A stretch of DNA of 64,000 bases, from contig CAYRYU010000014.1 in assembly GCA_964428355.1 (NCBI GenBank), positions 34,471 through 98,470 of the forward strand, in the 5' to 3' direction. Position numbers and translations under genes: made by a program. Shown here piece after piece: positions 52,753-61,674 of this stretch (the first letter of the stretch is position 1; each line of letters begins with the position of its first letter). The notes beneath the pieces are model-generated. The model was not told the origin of the DNA. It searched no databases and was given only the letters and a program-made list of their open reading frames with translations. This DNA comes from CAYRYU01 sp964428355 (GTDB taxonomy: Bacteria; Muiribacteriota; Ozemobacteria; Ozemobacterales; Ozemobacteraceae).

Positions 52753-53036
52753 TCCTTTTCCTTTTCCTCGTCAATCGTTATCACGAGCGACTGTTCTTCG
52801 TTCCGTTCAAACTATTCTCCCTTGTCTACCCGATAGTCTTCTTCATGGAAATCACCCAACCGATGTGCTACGCCGCAGGGTCGGGACGGCTCGAACTCGA
52901 ACGTGACCCTGCGCTGAAGAAAGCCTGCGAGGACGTGATCCAGACGCTTTCCCAGGAAGGAAAGATCCAGCCCGAGATCCGGGATCTGTTGCAAAGAGCC
53001 CTCGAGAAACCCGCTGATTTCATCCGTTTCGAGTAG
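52753..53036 (+). CDS. Membrane protein, C-terminal part (after gap)
   Basis: The open frame beginning at 52755 reads FLFLVNRYHERLFFVPFKLFSLVYPIVFF, a hydrophobic run, then MEITQPMCYAAGSGRLELE and a helical C-terminus ending EKPADFIRFE. It is probably the end of the gene that starts at 52252. A stop at 53036 is 14 bases before the radical SAM start, so the two are likely co-transcribed. Confidence 0.55.
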
Positions 53037-53050
53037 GCGGTTTTCAGGCC

Positions 53051-54112
53051 ATGAAAACCCTTCTTGCAAGGGTCGTCCGATGGGCTTTCCCTTCCCGGAA
53101 CTTTATCCTCGAGATCGCGAAGGGGTGCGACCTGCGTTGCTCCTATTGCTACCGGCCTTCGGTATTGCAGGGGGAAGAGGGCTGGCTCGATCCGGGGGAT
53201 CTTCGAACGATCCTGGGCCGCCTTTCATCGACCTTCTCGCGGATCAGACTCTCCCTTTCGGGCGGCGAGCCCCTGCTCCATCCCCGCCTTTTCGATCTTC
53301 TCCCATGCGTCCTGGCTTGCGATCCGGAGGCGACGATACTCACCAACCTTTCCCACCTGGACCGTCCAATGGCCACCCGTCTCACCAAAGCCGGGGTCCG
53401 GAATCTCCAGTTCACCTTCTTTTCGACGATACCCGAGGAACACGACGCCTTGCGTGGACCGGGGGATTTCAGGCGGGCGCTGACGGCGTTGATCACTGCC
53501 AGGGAGGCGGGCCTTGCCCTGGTCGCCATATTGATCGTGACTCCCGGAAATCTAAGCCACCTGCGGGAAACGATGACCCTCCTCGCGGGAATGGGGGTCG
53601 GGAACTTCATGATCAACCGTTACAACGCCGGATTCCGGAACCAGGTTACGGAAGGACTCTTCCTCGACAAGATGCAGCTTGAATCGCTTCTGGCCACCTC
53701 CGAGGAGTTCGGCAGTCGTTGGAAAGGGACCCTTTCATTCGGAATCCCCTTTCCCCCCTGCGTTCTTCCGGGCAAACCGGAAAAATGGCCCCACCTGAGC
53801 TTCTCCGGGTGCCCGATCGGTAGAGGGCAGGGAGAGTATTCGACCATCGATTGCGAAGGAAACCTCAGAGCGTGCAATCACTTTCAGGGAAAACTGGGAA
53901 ACCTCCTCAGGGAGTCCTGGGATGAGATCCTCGAGGGAGAAGCCTACCGCGGACTTCTCGCAGTGCTCGAAACCCCTCCGGACTTTTGCAGGGGGTGCCG
54001 GGAATGGGAAACGTGCCGGGGCGGATGCCGCGCAGCATCAGAAACATGGAATGGGACCGCGGCTGGAGTGGATCCCTGGGTCAGGTTCGCCGGAGGAAGC
54101 CCCCTGCGGTGA
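53051..54112 (+). CDS. Radical SAM protein with SPASM-like C-terminal cluster
   Basis: 353 residues. The radical SAM motif is CDLRCSYC (Cys26, Cys30, Cys33), with the GGEPLLHPRL segment for SAM binding. The C-terminal region has CGCREWETCRGGC-type cysteines and CNHFQGKLGNL, as in SPASM/twitch proteins that modify peptides or mature cofactors. It follows the membrane-protein gene by 14 bases. No short precursor peptide is obvious nearby. The substrate is unknown. Confidence 0.85.
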   Translation: MKTLLARVVRWAFPSRNFILEIAKGCDLRCSYCYRPSVLQGEEGWLDPGDLRTILGRLSSTFSRIRLSLSGGEPLLHPRLFDLLPCVLACDPEATILTNLSHLDRPMATRLTKAGVRNLQFTFFSTIPEEHDALRGPGDFRRALTALITAREAGLALVAILIVTPGNLSHLRETMTLLAGMGVGNFMINRYNAGFRNQVTEGLFLDKMQLESLLATSEEFGSRWKGTLSFGIPFPPCVLPGKPEKWPHLSFSGCPIGRGQGEYSTIDCEGNLRACNHFQGKLGNLLRESWDEILEGEAYRGLLAVLETPPDFCRGCREWETCRGGCRAASETWNGTAAGVDPWVRFAGGSPLR

Positions 54113-54195
54113 CCGGCCGAAGTGACCTGTACAAAGTCCTAAAGATGTCACAAGAACCCAAGGTCATCAAGGGGAGAGGTTTTGTGGGCAGGGAA

Positions 54196-56670
54196 CTACC
54201 GACCTTGGGAAATGGCGGCGTCGAGTTGGTCGGACAGCCCCTTTTCGGCCGCAAGCATCCTGGGAGTCTTTCCCTGGCTGTCGACAGCTTCGGGATCCGC
54301 CCCGAACAGGATTAGGGATTGGAAGCAGGTCGTTGCTCCCTCCAGAACGGCCAGATGAAGAGGAGTGCGCCCGTCCGAGTCGGGTTCATCCGGTTTTGCG
54401 TTCGCCGAGAGAAGTGCCTTGAGAAGCTTTTGATCCCCGTCCGAAACTGCAATGTGAAGGGGCGTCGGCTTCTGTTCCTGCGGAAAGTGACGATTTGGGT
54501 CAGCTCCCATCATCAGCATCTCGGCGGCCCTCTCGGTATCCTTTCGAAAAATGCACCGCATGAGCGGAGTCATACCCTGGTAGTCCTCGGGGTCAGAAAC
54601 AAAATTCCGGGCTCTCAGATACCTGATGAACTCGAGTGCATACGGTGAACTGTCTTCGGCAAGAATGTGGAGGATCCCCTGGCGCCGCAATCCCCCGGCC
54701 ACCGAAAGATCGGCACCCCTTTCCACGAGCTCCCGGGCAAGGCCCCAATTCCGCTCTTTGACAGCGATCAGGATGGGCGCCATCGCTCCCCCCCCGGCTT
54801 TGTCGGGATCGACTTTGGCATCAAGGAGGAGACGGGCCTCGGAAGTGTTTCCCATCTCCGCGGCAACCTGGAGCGGGGTTTTTTCCCCATCCCCCGATTC
54901 GGCGAAATCGGGCTTCGCGCCAAATCTCAACAGGAGTTCGACGAACTCCGTGTCGCGTCGCTGGGTGGCCCCTGCAAGAAGAGATTTACCCCCCTGCGAT
55001 TTGACCACCAGGTTCGGGTTGGCACCCTTTTCCAGAAGCCACGTGGCCATCTCGAGGTTCTTCCGCGTTACTGCCTTTGCGAGAGGGGTTTCCCCCCGGT
55101 TATCAGTGTCGTCGATCTTTGCCCCTCGTCCAAGCAGCAGTTCAGCGAAGGCGATGGATTCCGGCCCGCGACGCCACTCCGCCATCGGGTGCAGACAGGT
55201 GGACTGAAAAAACCCGTTCTTCTGGTTGGGGTCCGCTCCCGACTCGAGCAGCTTCCGGGCGATCTTCCACCGTCCCCAGCAAGCGGCCCAGTACAGCGGC
55301 CCACCTTCCGATCCACCCGCGCCGTCAATCGGAGCTCCGCAATCCAGAAGGGCTTCCGCAAGGGAATCATTGGAGGTTCGCAGGGCTTCATGGAGTGCCC
55401 GGGTCAGGAACTCCTTCGATTCCACCGGAAAGGAATCCCGGATACGTGTTCGGAGCTCCTCCAGACTGCGGCCCCTCGCGGCTTCGACCAGGACCTCGAC
55501 GGGGTTGCGGCTGAGATGTTGGACGAACAGGAACCCAAATATGCTTCCGGCGAAAAGTGCCACTGTCAGTCGTGGGGAAAGCACCGGGCCCGGCACCGGG
55601 AACGGTTCAGGGAGCGGGGAAGGGTCCGACCTCGACGGGGAACGTGCGCTCCAGAGCCCCATTCCCCCCACGGCGAATGCCGCAGCGAAAGCTCCCAACA
55701 AGGCAACCGCGCCGCCCTGGAGAAGCCCTAGAGCCTCACGTATCGGAACCGATCTTGCCTCCGCAAGCTGGAAAGGCATGAGCAAGAGGAGGACGAGTGG
55801 AACGGACTGCAGAATCGTCGGAAGGAGACCGGGAAACCACCAAACGAGCAGGAGGAGGACCGTGTGTCCCCATGAAAGGACGGATCCCCAGCGGAAAAGC
55901 CAGACGGAATGAAGCGGATTCCTGGGGAGTGACCCTTCGACCGGGGAAAGGTTCGGGAACGTCTCGCCATCGAAATGAACGAGCGAGCACGAATACCCTT
56001 CTCCATATCCCGCATCGAACTTCTTCGTCCAGCTTCCCGACGTCATGTTCGCGAAAAGTGTGGTATCGGTTTCCACTTTCACCGTGAGGACCGGGAAATC
56101 CCCGCCCCCCAGACTTCCCAGCACCAGGAGAACGATGGAGGCCAGGGACAGGCCGATACGGAAGCTCCATTTCGCCGTGTCGGAGGGCGGGATTCCGCTA
56201 TCCGAAACCTTCCCCGATGCGACAACTCCGTCAATGAGCGCTTTCATCTTGAGAAAGGAATAAACTCCGAACGCGCAGACGATGATTCCGAAAGAACGCT
56301 GGGAGACGATATGTCTCCATTGACTCGACCCGGTCGTGAAAAGAAGCGAAAGAAACCAGGCCAGGAACTGGAAAACGAAGAATCGCAAAAAAATCGAGAT
56401 GGCCTGTCGGGTTTCCGGAAGGAAAGCCAGACGCGGAAGGGTCGCGATCAACAGACAAGCCATGAACCACAAGAGTTCGGGAACTCCGAGGAGGAACATG
56501 ACCTCCTCCCAATCAGTGCCTCCCAAGGTCTGGACCAACCCGCGAACCAGGATCAGGGCAGCAATCACCCTGGCCCAGAGAAGCCACCTCCATCCCCAGG
56601 GTGTGCTTCCCTTGCCGCTTTCGAGAACCTCCCGGCTCTCGATGGCTTTTCCCGTTTCCTGCCCGGTCAA
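54196..56670 (-). CDS. Multi-pass membrane protein with C-terminal ankyrin repeats
   Basis: 824 residues from a TTG at 56670 (the next ATG is about 55 codons downstream). Several hydrophobic helices fall within residues 28-370 (for example WLLWARVIAALILVRGL, FGIIVCAFGVYSFL, VALFAGSIFGFLFV), followed by a long ankyrin stretch to about residue 815 with repeats of the type TPLHLAVLEGATTCFQSLI and GADPNQKN. Ankyrin repeats bind partner proteins. The gene ends the operon that starts with the metallophosphatase; I know of no described family with this architecture. Confidence 0.85.
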   Translation of the reverse strand: MTGQETGKAIESREVLESGKGSTPWGWRWLLWARVIAALILVRGLVQTLGGTDWEEVMFLLGVPELLWFMACLLIATLPRLAFLPETRQAISIFLRFFVFQFLAWFLSLLFTTGSSQWRHIVSQRSFGIIVCAFGVYSFLKMKALIDGVVASGKVSDSGIPPSDTAKWSFRIGLSLASIVLLVLGSLGGGDFPVLTVKVETDTTLFANMTSGSWTKKFDAGYGEGYSCSLVHFDGETFPNLSPVEGSLPRNPLHSVWLFRWGSVLSWGHTVLLLLVWWFPGLLPTILQSVPLVLLLLMPFQLAEARSVPIREALGLLQGGAVALLGAFAAAFAVGGMGLWSARSPSRSDPSPLPEPFPVPGPVLSPRLTVALFAGSIFGFLFVQHLSRNPVEVLVEAARGRSLEELRTRIRDSFPVESKEFLTRALHEALRTSNDSLAEALLDCGAPIDGAGGSEGGPLYWAACWGRWKIARKLLESGADPNQKNGFFQSTCLHPMAEWRRGPESIAFAELLLGRGAKIDDTDNRGETPLAKAVTRKNLEMATWLLEKGANPNLVVKSQGGKSLLAGATQRRDTEFVELLLRFGAKPDFAESGDGEKTPLQVAAEMGNTSEARLLLDAKVDPDKAGGGAMAPILIAVKERNWGLARELVERGADLSVAGGLRRQGILHILAEDSSPYALEFIRYLRARNFVSDPEDYQGMTPLMRCIFRKDTERAAEMLMMGADPNRHFPQEQKPTPLHIAVSDGDQKLLKALLSANAKPDEPDSDGRTPLHLAVLEGATTCFQSLILFGADPEAVDSQGKTPRMLAAEKGLSDQLDAAISQGR

Positions 56671-56677
56671 GGATTAC

Positions 56678-57216
56678 TCATTTCGTGAAAACCTGTACAA
56701 GTACTTCCAGCAGGACTTCCTTGAAAAGCAACAGCAAGCTGGGAATGCCCACGAACAAGACCGTCCCGACCTTGCCCCCACCTTCGAAAGGCCATTCCGG
56801 AAGCTTTTCGAGGCTTTCGTTGATCTGGGACAACCTCGAGAATTCCTCGAGGTCACTGCGCGTCGCTTCTCCGCCGAGGCGTTCCTCGATCTGCTCCAGG
56901 TCGAAACGGACCTTGTCGAGGAGCCTTCCCTTTCGCTTCATGAGGAGCTTGTGGATTCCCCATTGGGGGAAGATGATGTAGACGATGGGGGCTACCGAAA
57001 CCGCTCCATGCATGATGAAGAAGATCAGGACATCTACGAAGAGCGGGTCATCGATGATCGCCGCGATCTGCTGGCCCAAGGTCAGCCCGGCCTTCCATCG
57101 TATCAGCTGGAATCCGCTCCAGATCATGGTTCCCTTGTAGGTGAAGATCATGTGGATCGAATACACGATCATGGAGCAGAAACCGAAATGGATCGTCGCG
57201 ATCAGGGCGACCTTCA
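56678..57216 (-). CDS. Membrane protein, C-terminal part (after gap)
   Basis: About 180 codons continuing from the gap on the minus strand. Hydrophobic stretches (MIVYSIHMIFTYKGTMIW, VDVLIFFIMHGAVSVAPIV, KVGTVLFVGIPSLLLLF) alternate with a charged segment (ERLGGEATRSDLEEFSRL, then LPEWPF). It is probably the C-terminal half of the gene starting at 57723. Its end is 7 bases before the ankyrin gene. Confidence 0.7.
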
Positions 57217-57316
57217 NNNNNNNNNNNNNNNNNNNNNNNNNNNNNNNNNNNNNNNNNNNNNNNNNNNNNNNNNNNNNNNNNNNNNNNNNNNNNNNNNNNN
57301 NNNNNNNNNNNNNNNN
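57217..57316. other. Assembly gap (100 N)
   Basis: Exactly 100 N inside the membrane-protein gene that runs on the minus strand from 57723. Confidence 0.99.
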
Positions 57317-57723
57317 GTGATCAGCCAGCGCGTGGAGTGGAACTTCCTGTACTGCTGGTTGAAAGTCTCGGCAAGACTGGATCTCTGGTCGATCAGATCA
57401 CGGCAGAGCCCGCAGAAAAGCAGCGGAAGCAGGATCGAGAAGACTCCGGCACTGACGAACCCGAGGAGGATCGTGAACTCGTCCCGGAAGAAGAACTTCT
57501 CCTCGGGGAAGAACCTGACCCGGATGAACAGGTGGCATAGCCAGAGGAGAACCGTGATGAATGGGTAGGCGAGGATGGCGTGACGAGGGTTGCGGAAGAT
57601 CCAGGAAAAAGGGGGAACGAGCGGCGATTCCCCGAAGGCGGGGGAGGAAGCGGGAGCCGAAGAGGGCACTTGGGAACCCGGGTCCTCCGGGGGGATCCAC
57701 CCGGCTCCGGTGTGACGAACCAT
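57317..57723 (-). CDS. Membrane protein, N-terminal part (before gap)
   Basis: 135 codons from the ATG at 57723, which overlaps the metallophosphatase stop (ATGA). A Pro-rich cytoplasmic start is followed by hydrophobic helices (AILAYPFITVLLWLCHLF, EFTILLGFVSAGVFSILLPLL) and RDLIDQRSSLAETFNQQYR. With the C-terminal part it seems to be one multi-pass protein of more than 310 residues of unknown function. Confidence 0.7.
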
Positions 57724-58706
57724 CAGGGGGCGCGATGAGGAACGGGAAAGCTCCTCTCGAGTTCATCGAGCCAGCGGCCGTTCCGGTGATCGTAGGTTCT
57801 GACCGTGACCTTGTCCGGAAGAAGGATTAGCGAGCGGGTCCAGAGGTCCTCGTGGTCCTGGAGACCGGGGCCCATTCCCGAGAGGACGCTCCGTCCGTCC
57901 AGGTCGCACGCTATGACATTGTTGATCCGGCCGTCGAAAACGTTCAGCGGAGAAGACAGGAGAGGATGGTTGACCCCCATGTGCACGTGTCCGCAGACCC
58001 ATAAAAAAACCTGCGGATGCCTCCGGAGTATTTCCCCGACCTTGTCGATGGGTTGGGCGACGAAATTCGAAAGGGCCGGGTTCTGGTCCGTAACCGCCTT
58101 CCCCCAGACGGGGGCATGGAAGAAGACGATTGTGGGAAGGTCTGGATTCTCGTGGAGGATCCAATCGAACCACTGGAGCTGTTTGGTGGAGATGGGGCAA
58201 TAGGTCTGAGCCTCGAGATCGTCGGGCGCGAGAAAAACTAGATGGTACCCCGCCTCTTTTTTCGCGAAGTACAAACCTTCCATTCCGAATGTCCTGAGGA
58301 AAAGATCCAGCTTCCGGCTCCGGGATTGGGCGGTGCCGAGAGTGAGTGCCCGCTCGCCCGTCTTGTCCTGGAATACGAAATCGTGGTTCCCGTTGATCAC
58401 CAGGAGCGGCTTTTCCAGGTCCGCGAGGAAACCCTTCACGAAGGAGTATTCCGCCTCGGTCCCCGTCGATCGGCAGAGGTCGCCCACCGCGACGACCATA
58501 TCGACGTCCGCTTCCGAATCGATCGTCTGTAGCACCCTTTTCTTCGCTTCGGGGCGGTTTCCTGGAAGATGGAGGTCCCCCAGGACCGTTATCTTGAAGG
58601 GTTTTGACGGCTCGGCTGCGGAAAGCCCGATTTCCCCAACCAAGAAAGCAAAAAGAACGGACAAGGCCATTCCCATGAGCCACCCGGCGGATTTCCTGTT
58701 GTCCAT
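57723..58706 (-). CDS. Exported calcineurin-like metallophosphatase
   Basis: 327 residues with a signal peptide (WLMGMALSVLFAFLVGEIGLSA). Metal-binding motifs are in order: VLGDLHLPG, VVAVGDLC, VINGNHDF, IVFFHAPVWG and WVCGHVHMG, the full calcineurin-like set (D-x-H, GD, GNHD, H, GHxH). It may hydrolyse phosphomonoesters or diesters in the periplasm or outside. Its stop overlaps the next start. It heads the operon with the membrane protein and ankyrin protein genes. Confidence 0.9.
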   Translation of the reverse strand: MDNRKSAGWLMGMALSVLFAFLVGEIGLSAAEPSKPFKITVLGDLHLPGNRPEAKKRVLQTIDSEADVDMVVAVGDLCRSTGTEAEYSFVKGFLADLEKPLLVINGNHDFVFQDKTGERALTLGTAQSRSRKLDLFLRTFGMEGLYFAKKEAGYHLVFLAPDDLEAQTYCPISTKQLQWFDWILHENPDLPTIVFFHAPVWGKAVTDQNPALSNFVAQPIDKVGEILRRHPQVFLWVCGHVHMGVNHPLLSSPLNVFDGRINNVIACDLDGRSVLSGMGPGLQDHEDLWTRSLILLPDKVTVRTYDHRNGRWLDELERSFPVPHRAP

Positions 58707-58738
58707 GGTGCCACTCCTCGGTTCGGGGCAAATTGAAA

Positions 58739-58758
58739 GGGGGAGCTCACGCTCCCCC
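58739..58758 (-). terminator. Terminator of the metallopeptidase gene
   Basis: A perfect 8-bp stem (GGGGGAGC 58739-58746 / GCTCCCCC 58751-58758) with a 4-base loop, followed on the minus strand by TTTCAATTT. It lies 39 bases after the stop of the gene at 58797 and before the metallophosphatase start. Confidence 0.8.
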
Positions 58759-58796
58759 TGGATTATATCACACGCACTGATCGGACGCCGATAGAT

Positions 58797-60611
58797 TCAG
58801 ATTTCCGGACCCACGCAGAGTTTTTCCATGTCTTCCGGGTAGAGGATATTGACCTGCTTGACTGCGGGGGTTGTCTTCTTCTCATCGTCCGCGAGGGGCT
58901 TGATCTGCATCTTCTTGACCCATTCCGCGTAGTTCGCGGAACCGATGATCTCCTCGATGATCTTGAGGGGATCACCCTGGAAGCCCGCCCGCTTGCCGCG
59001 TTCGGCGACGATCTTCTTGGCGTCGTCGGCAGACAGGCCTATGAAAACGAGGATTCTCGAGGAGACGGTGTTGAGGTTGAAATCCCACCTGTTGGGGTCG
59101 TGCTTCCCCTCGGGGATGCCCAGTTGTTTCCGGATCTCCTTGCGGGCAAGCTCGATCTTGGTGAACTCTTCACGGTCTGCGGGTTTGTCGCTGAGCCAGA
59201 CCCCGCTGAACCAGAGGTCCGGGGCCACGTTGGCGAAAAGGTCTTCGCCGGCGATGGCTTTCTTGAAGAGATCCTCTTTGAGGGATACGTAGCTCTGGCG
59301 GCCCTTTTCGAACTCCTCCTTGGAGGTCTTCTTCTGGACGTAGCCGAGCTTTCCCTGGTAGTAGGCGTAATAGGCTTTCTCCGCGGCCTGGGTCATCGTG
59401 GCGTAGTTGGTCCCCTCGAGGACGATTCTCGTGAGGACGTTCCGGTCGTCGGGGAAGAAGTTCAAGAAACCCCTGACGAACTGCGGGTAGTTCTCGGGAT
59501 GGCAAAGAAGGAAAACCGTGAGACATTTTTCGAGGGGGGCGGCGATCTTCTTGCTGGTGAGGATGTCATAGAACTGGCCCGCGATGACCCCTTCGGTGCT
59601 CATCAGCTGGAGGGGGTTCTTCATCGCCCCGGTCTTCTTGCCCTTTGTGGTCAGCCAGATGTAGCGGTCGCGGCGGACCGGATCCTGGCGGGTGTAGAGG
59701 AACTCGGAGATGTTGTACTTCTTCCGGTCCTTTTCCGCGAACTGGACGGTGGCGGGACCGTAAACCGCTTCGAACGCTTCCGCCCAACCCTCGATGATGG
59801 CCATTGCCTGGTCGGTGATGATGGGGGTGTCATGCCCGATGTTCGAAATCCGCTTGATCTTGAAATAGGCAGGGCCGTACATGTCGTACTGCACCGCATG
59901 AGCATTTTCGTGGGCGAGAACGATATCGAGCGTGTCGTTGTCGACCGCGGCATTGACCGAGAAAGTGGGGGCCTGGCCCTCTTTGCCGAGGTCGGTAACG
60001 CAGAGAACGCTGCTTTCGAGCGTCGCGGGTTCGCCTTTTTCATCCATTACCACGACGCCGTAGGGCATCATGCAGGGGCCGGCCCCCGGGGCGCGGATGA
60101 ACTCCGGAATCGGGGCCTTGTCGAGGATGACGAGCGGAGATTTCACCGACATCGCGTAGAACTTCAGCAGTGCATCGACCAGCTTGGGATCGGATTTCTT
60201 GTCGGCCTTCAGCGCTTTGGAAAGGATGGAATACCGGATCTGCCGGGCCGTCATTCGGACCTTCAGTGCATCCTGCATTTCCTTGCTGGAGGACAGATAG
60301 GCCATGACCTTCCTGGCGAAAGCGCTGTTCGGGTCGATAGGTTTGGCTACAGACACTTCCTTCGACCTGGTGCTGAGCATATAGCCCAGTTCGTTGACCA
60401 TTACGCTCTTGGGGATTCCGAATGCGAAAGTCTCACCATCTACGGTAGCCGAGACCGATTCCCCCATCTCGGGAGTGCAACCGATCATCATGTTGTCGGT
60501 CGAATCGGAGATATCGCCCCCAAGGGAGGTGGTCGGTCGGCGGGCTGCCTCTGTGGCGGGTGCAACGAGAAGTGCGACTAACAAGGAAAATATCAGGAAT
60601 TTTTTACCCAT
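58797..60611 (-). CDS. Exported HExxH zinc metallopeptidase-like protein with helix-hairpin-helix tail
   Basis: 604 residues. Signal peptide (FLIFSLLVALLVAPATEA). The zinc motif is LAHENAHAVQYDMYG (HENAH, residues 234-238), and a candidate third ligand lies in IIEGWAEAFEAVYG (Glu274 or Glu278). The pattern fits a gluzincin-like peptidase, although no close family is recognised. The C-terminal part (about 535-575) has LSADDAKKIVAERG and QGDPLKIIEEI, an HhH/ComEA-like element. GGAAGG lies 7 bases before the ATG. A terminator lies downstream, so it is probably monocistronic. Confidence 0.75.
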   Translation of the reverse strand: MGKKFLIFSLLVALLVAPATEAARRPTTSLGGDISDSTDNMMIGCTPEMGESVSATVDGETFAFGIPKSVMVNELGYMLSTRSKEVSVAKPIDPNSAFARKVMAYLSSSKEMQDALKVRMTARQIRYSILSKALKADKKSDPKLVDALLKFYAMSVKSPLVILDKAPIPEFIRAPGAGPCMMPYGVVVMDEKGEPATLESSVLCVTDLGKEGQAPTFSVNAAVDNDTLDIVLAHENAHAVQYDMYGPAYFKIKRISNIGHDTPIITDQAMAIIEGWAEAFEAVYGPATVQFAEKDRKKYNISEFLYTRQDPVRRDRYIWLTTKGKKTGAMKNPLQLMSTEGVIAGQFYDILTSKKIAAPLEKCLTVFLLCHPENYPQFVRGFLNFFPDDRNVLTRIVLEGTNYATMTQAAEKAYYAYYQGKLGYVQKKTSKEEFEKGRQSYVSLKEDLFKKAIAGEDLFANVAPDLWFSGVWLSDKPADREEFTKIELARKEIRKQLGIPEGKHDPNRWDFNLNTVSSRILVFIGLSADDAKKIVAERGKRAGFQGDPLKIIEEIIGSANYAEWVKKMQIKPLADDEKKTTPAVKQVNILYPEDMEKLCVGPEI

Positions 60612-60689
60612 TTTGCCTTCCTTTCCAGGATGTTTCTTCCCATTATACCGGACCTACCCGGGGGTACGGGGGAAAAATGACGAAAATAT

Positions 60690-61385
60690 TCACTCATTCG
60701 ATTCGATCATCAAAAGATGGAGCGAATCCTGGCTGAACCGGATCGTGTGAAGGCCATCCCTCCCTCCGAAGGCCCCGACAACCGTGTCCGTGACCGCCTC
60801 GAGAAACCTCAGAGGGGGCCGGCCCGTTCCTGGAGAGGCTTCCAGTCGGTACTGATAGGCGAGGTCGTCATCCGCTGAACGCAGGATTCCATTTGCCCCG
60901 AATCGCTTGGGATCCGCGAACAAGGGGGTTTCGCGTTCCGCCCACAGGGGAAAGAGATCGAAGGAAAAGGAAAACGGATCGAGGCGGGGAAGGATCGTGC
61001 GCAGGAATTCCGTTGTCGCGTCCTGGTCCTCGATCGATTCTCCGGGAAAACCCGTCATCAGGAAGAGATGGATCCCGATTCCGGCTTCCCCCGCATCCAT
61101 GAGGACCTTGCGAGCCCCAGCCACGGTGATCCCCTTCCCGAACCTTTTCAGGATCCGTTCCGAAGCCGATTCAAGGCCAAAGAACAGTTTCCGGCACCCG
61201 GCCTTCCGCGCGTTCTGCAGTTCCTCGGCTGAATGCCCCTGATCGAGGCGGGAGTAGGCGATCCAGCTGACCGGTCTGGAAAGCCCGGGGATCATCCTGC
61301 TCAGGTCGGCCAGCCTTGCGGGGGGAATCGCCTCGTCCACGAAGAAGAAACGCTCGAATCCGGACGCGAGGTGGCTTTCCAGCTC
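60690..61385 (-). CDS. B12-binding-type radical SAM protein, C-terminal part
   Basis: 232 codons, cut by the gap on its N-terminal side. Residues such as ERFFFVDEAIPPARLADLSR, AGCRKLFFGLESASERILKRFG and GIGIHLFLMTGFPGESIED are the second half of a radical SAM barrel of the B12-binding family. The CxxxCxxC motif must lie in the missing part, so the gap is larger than 100 bases. The product of these enzymes, often a methyl transfer, cannot be told. Confidence 0.75.
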   Translation of the reverse strand, partial: ELESHLASGFERFFFVDEAIPPARLADLSRMIPGLSRPVSWIAYSRLDQGHSAEELQNARKAGCRKLFFGLESASERILKRFGKGITVAGARKVLMDAGEAGIGIHLFLMTGFPGESIEDQDATTEFLRTILPRLDPFSFSFDLFPLWAERETPLFADPKRFGANGILRSADDDLAYQYRLEASPGTGRPPLRFLEAVTDTVVGAFGGRDGLHTIRFSQDSLHLLMIESNE

Positions 61386-61485
61386 NNNNNNNNNNNNNNN
61401 NNNNNNNNNNNNNNNNNNNNNNNNNNNNNNNNNNNNNNNNNNNNNNNNNNNNNNNNNNNNNNNNNNNNNNNNNNNNNNNNNNNNN
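61386..61485. other. Assembly gap (100 N)
   Basis: Exactly 100 N. The real gap must be several hundred bases, because the B12-binding domain and the radical SAM cysteines are missing. Confidence 0.95.
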
Positions 61486-61550
61486 GCGGGAAGCGTGAGG
61501 GGTGGCTGCCGGGGATCCCATTGCGGGGGGAAAACGAGAGCTACCCTCAT
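61486..61550 (-). CDS. Radical SAM protein, N-terminal fragment
   Basis: 21 codons from the ATG at 61550 (GGAG upstream; TTG at 61571 in frame). MRVALVFPPQWDPRQPP is the typical opening of the B12-binding domain of radical SAM proteins (VFPPQ, then a helix of the lower domain). It runs into the gap and must join the fragment at 60690-61385. Confidence 0.6.
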
Positions 61551-61674
61551 GGCCTGCTCCGGGCCATCCAAGACTCCTGCCGGGCCCCTGGGGTTGCGGG
61601 ATCCGCGTGCCTTCGTGGCGGTTCATTCGGCCCCGCGGGCTCATTTTTCGGCATCCGGGGACGGGCTCCTATGG

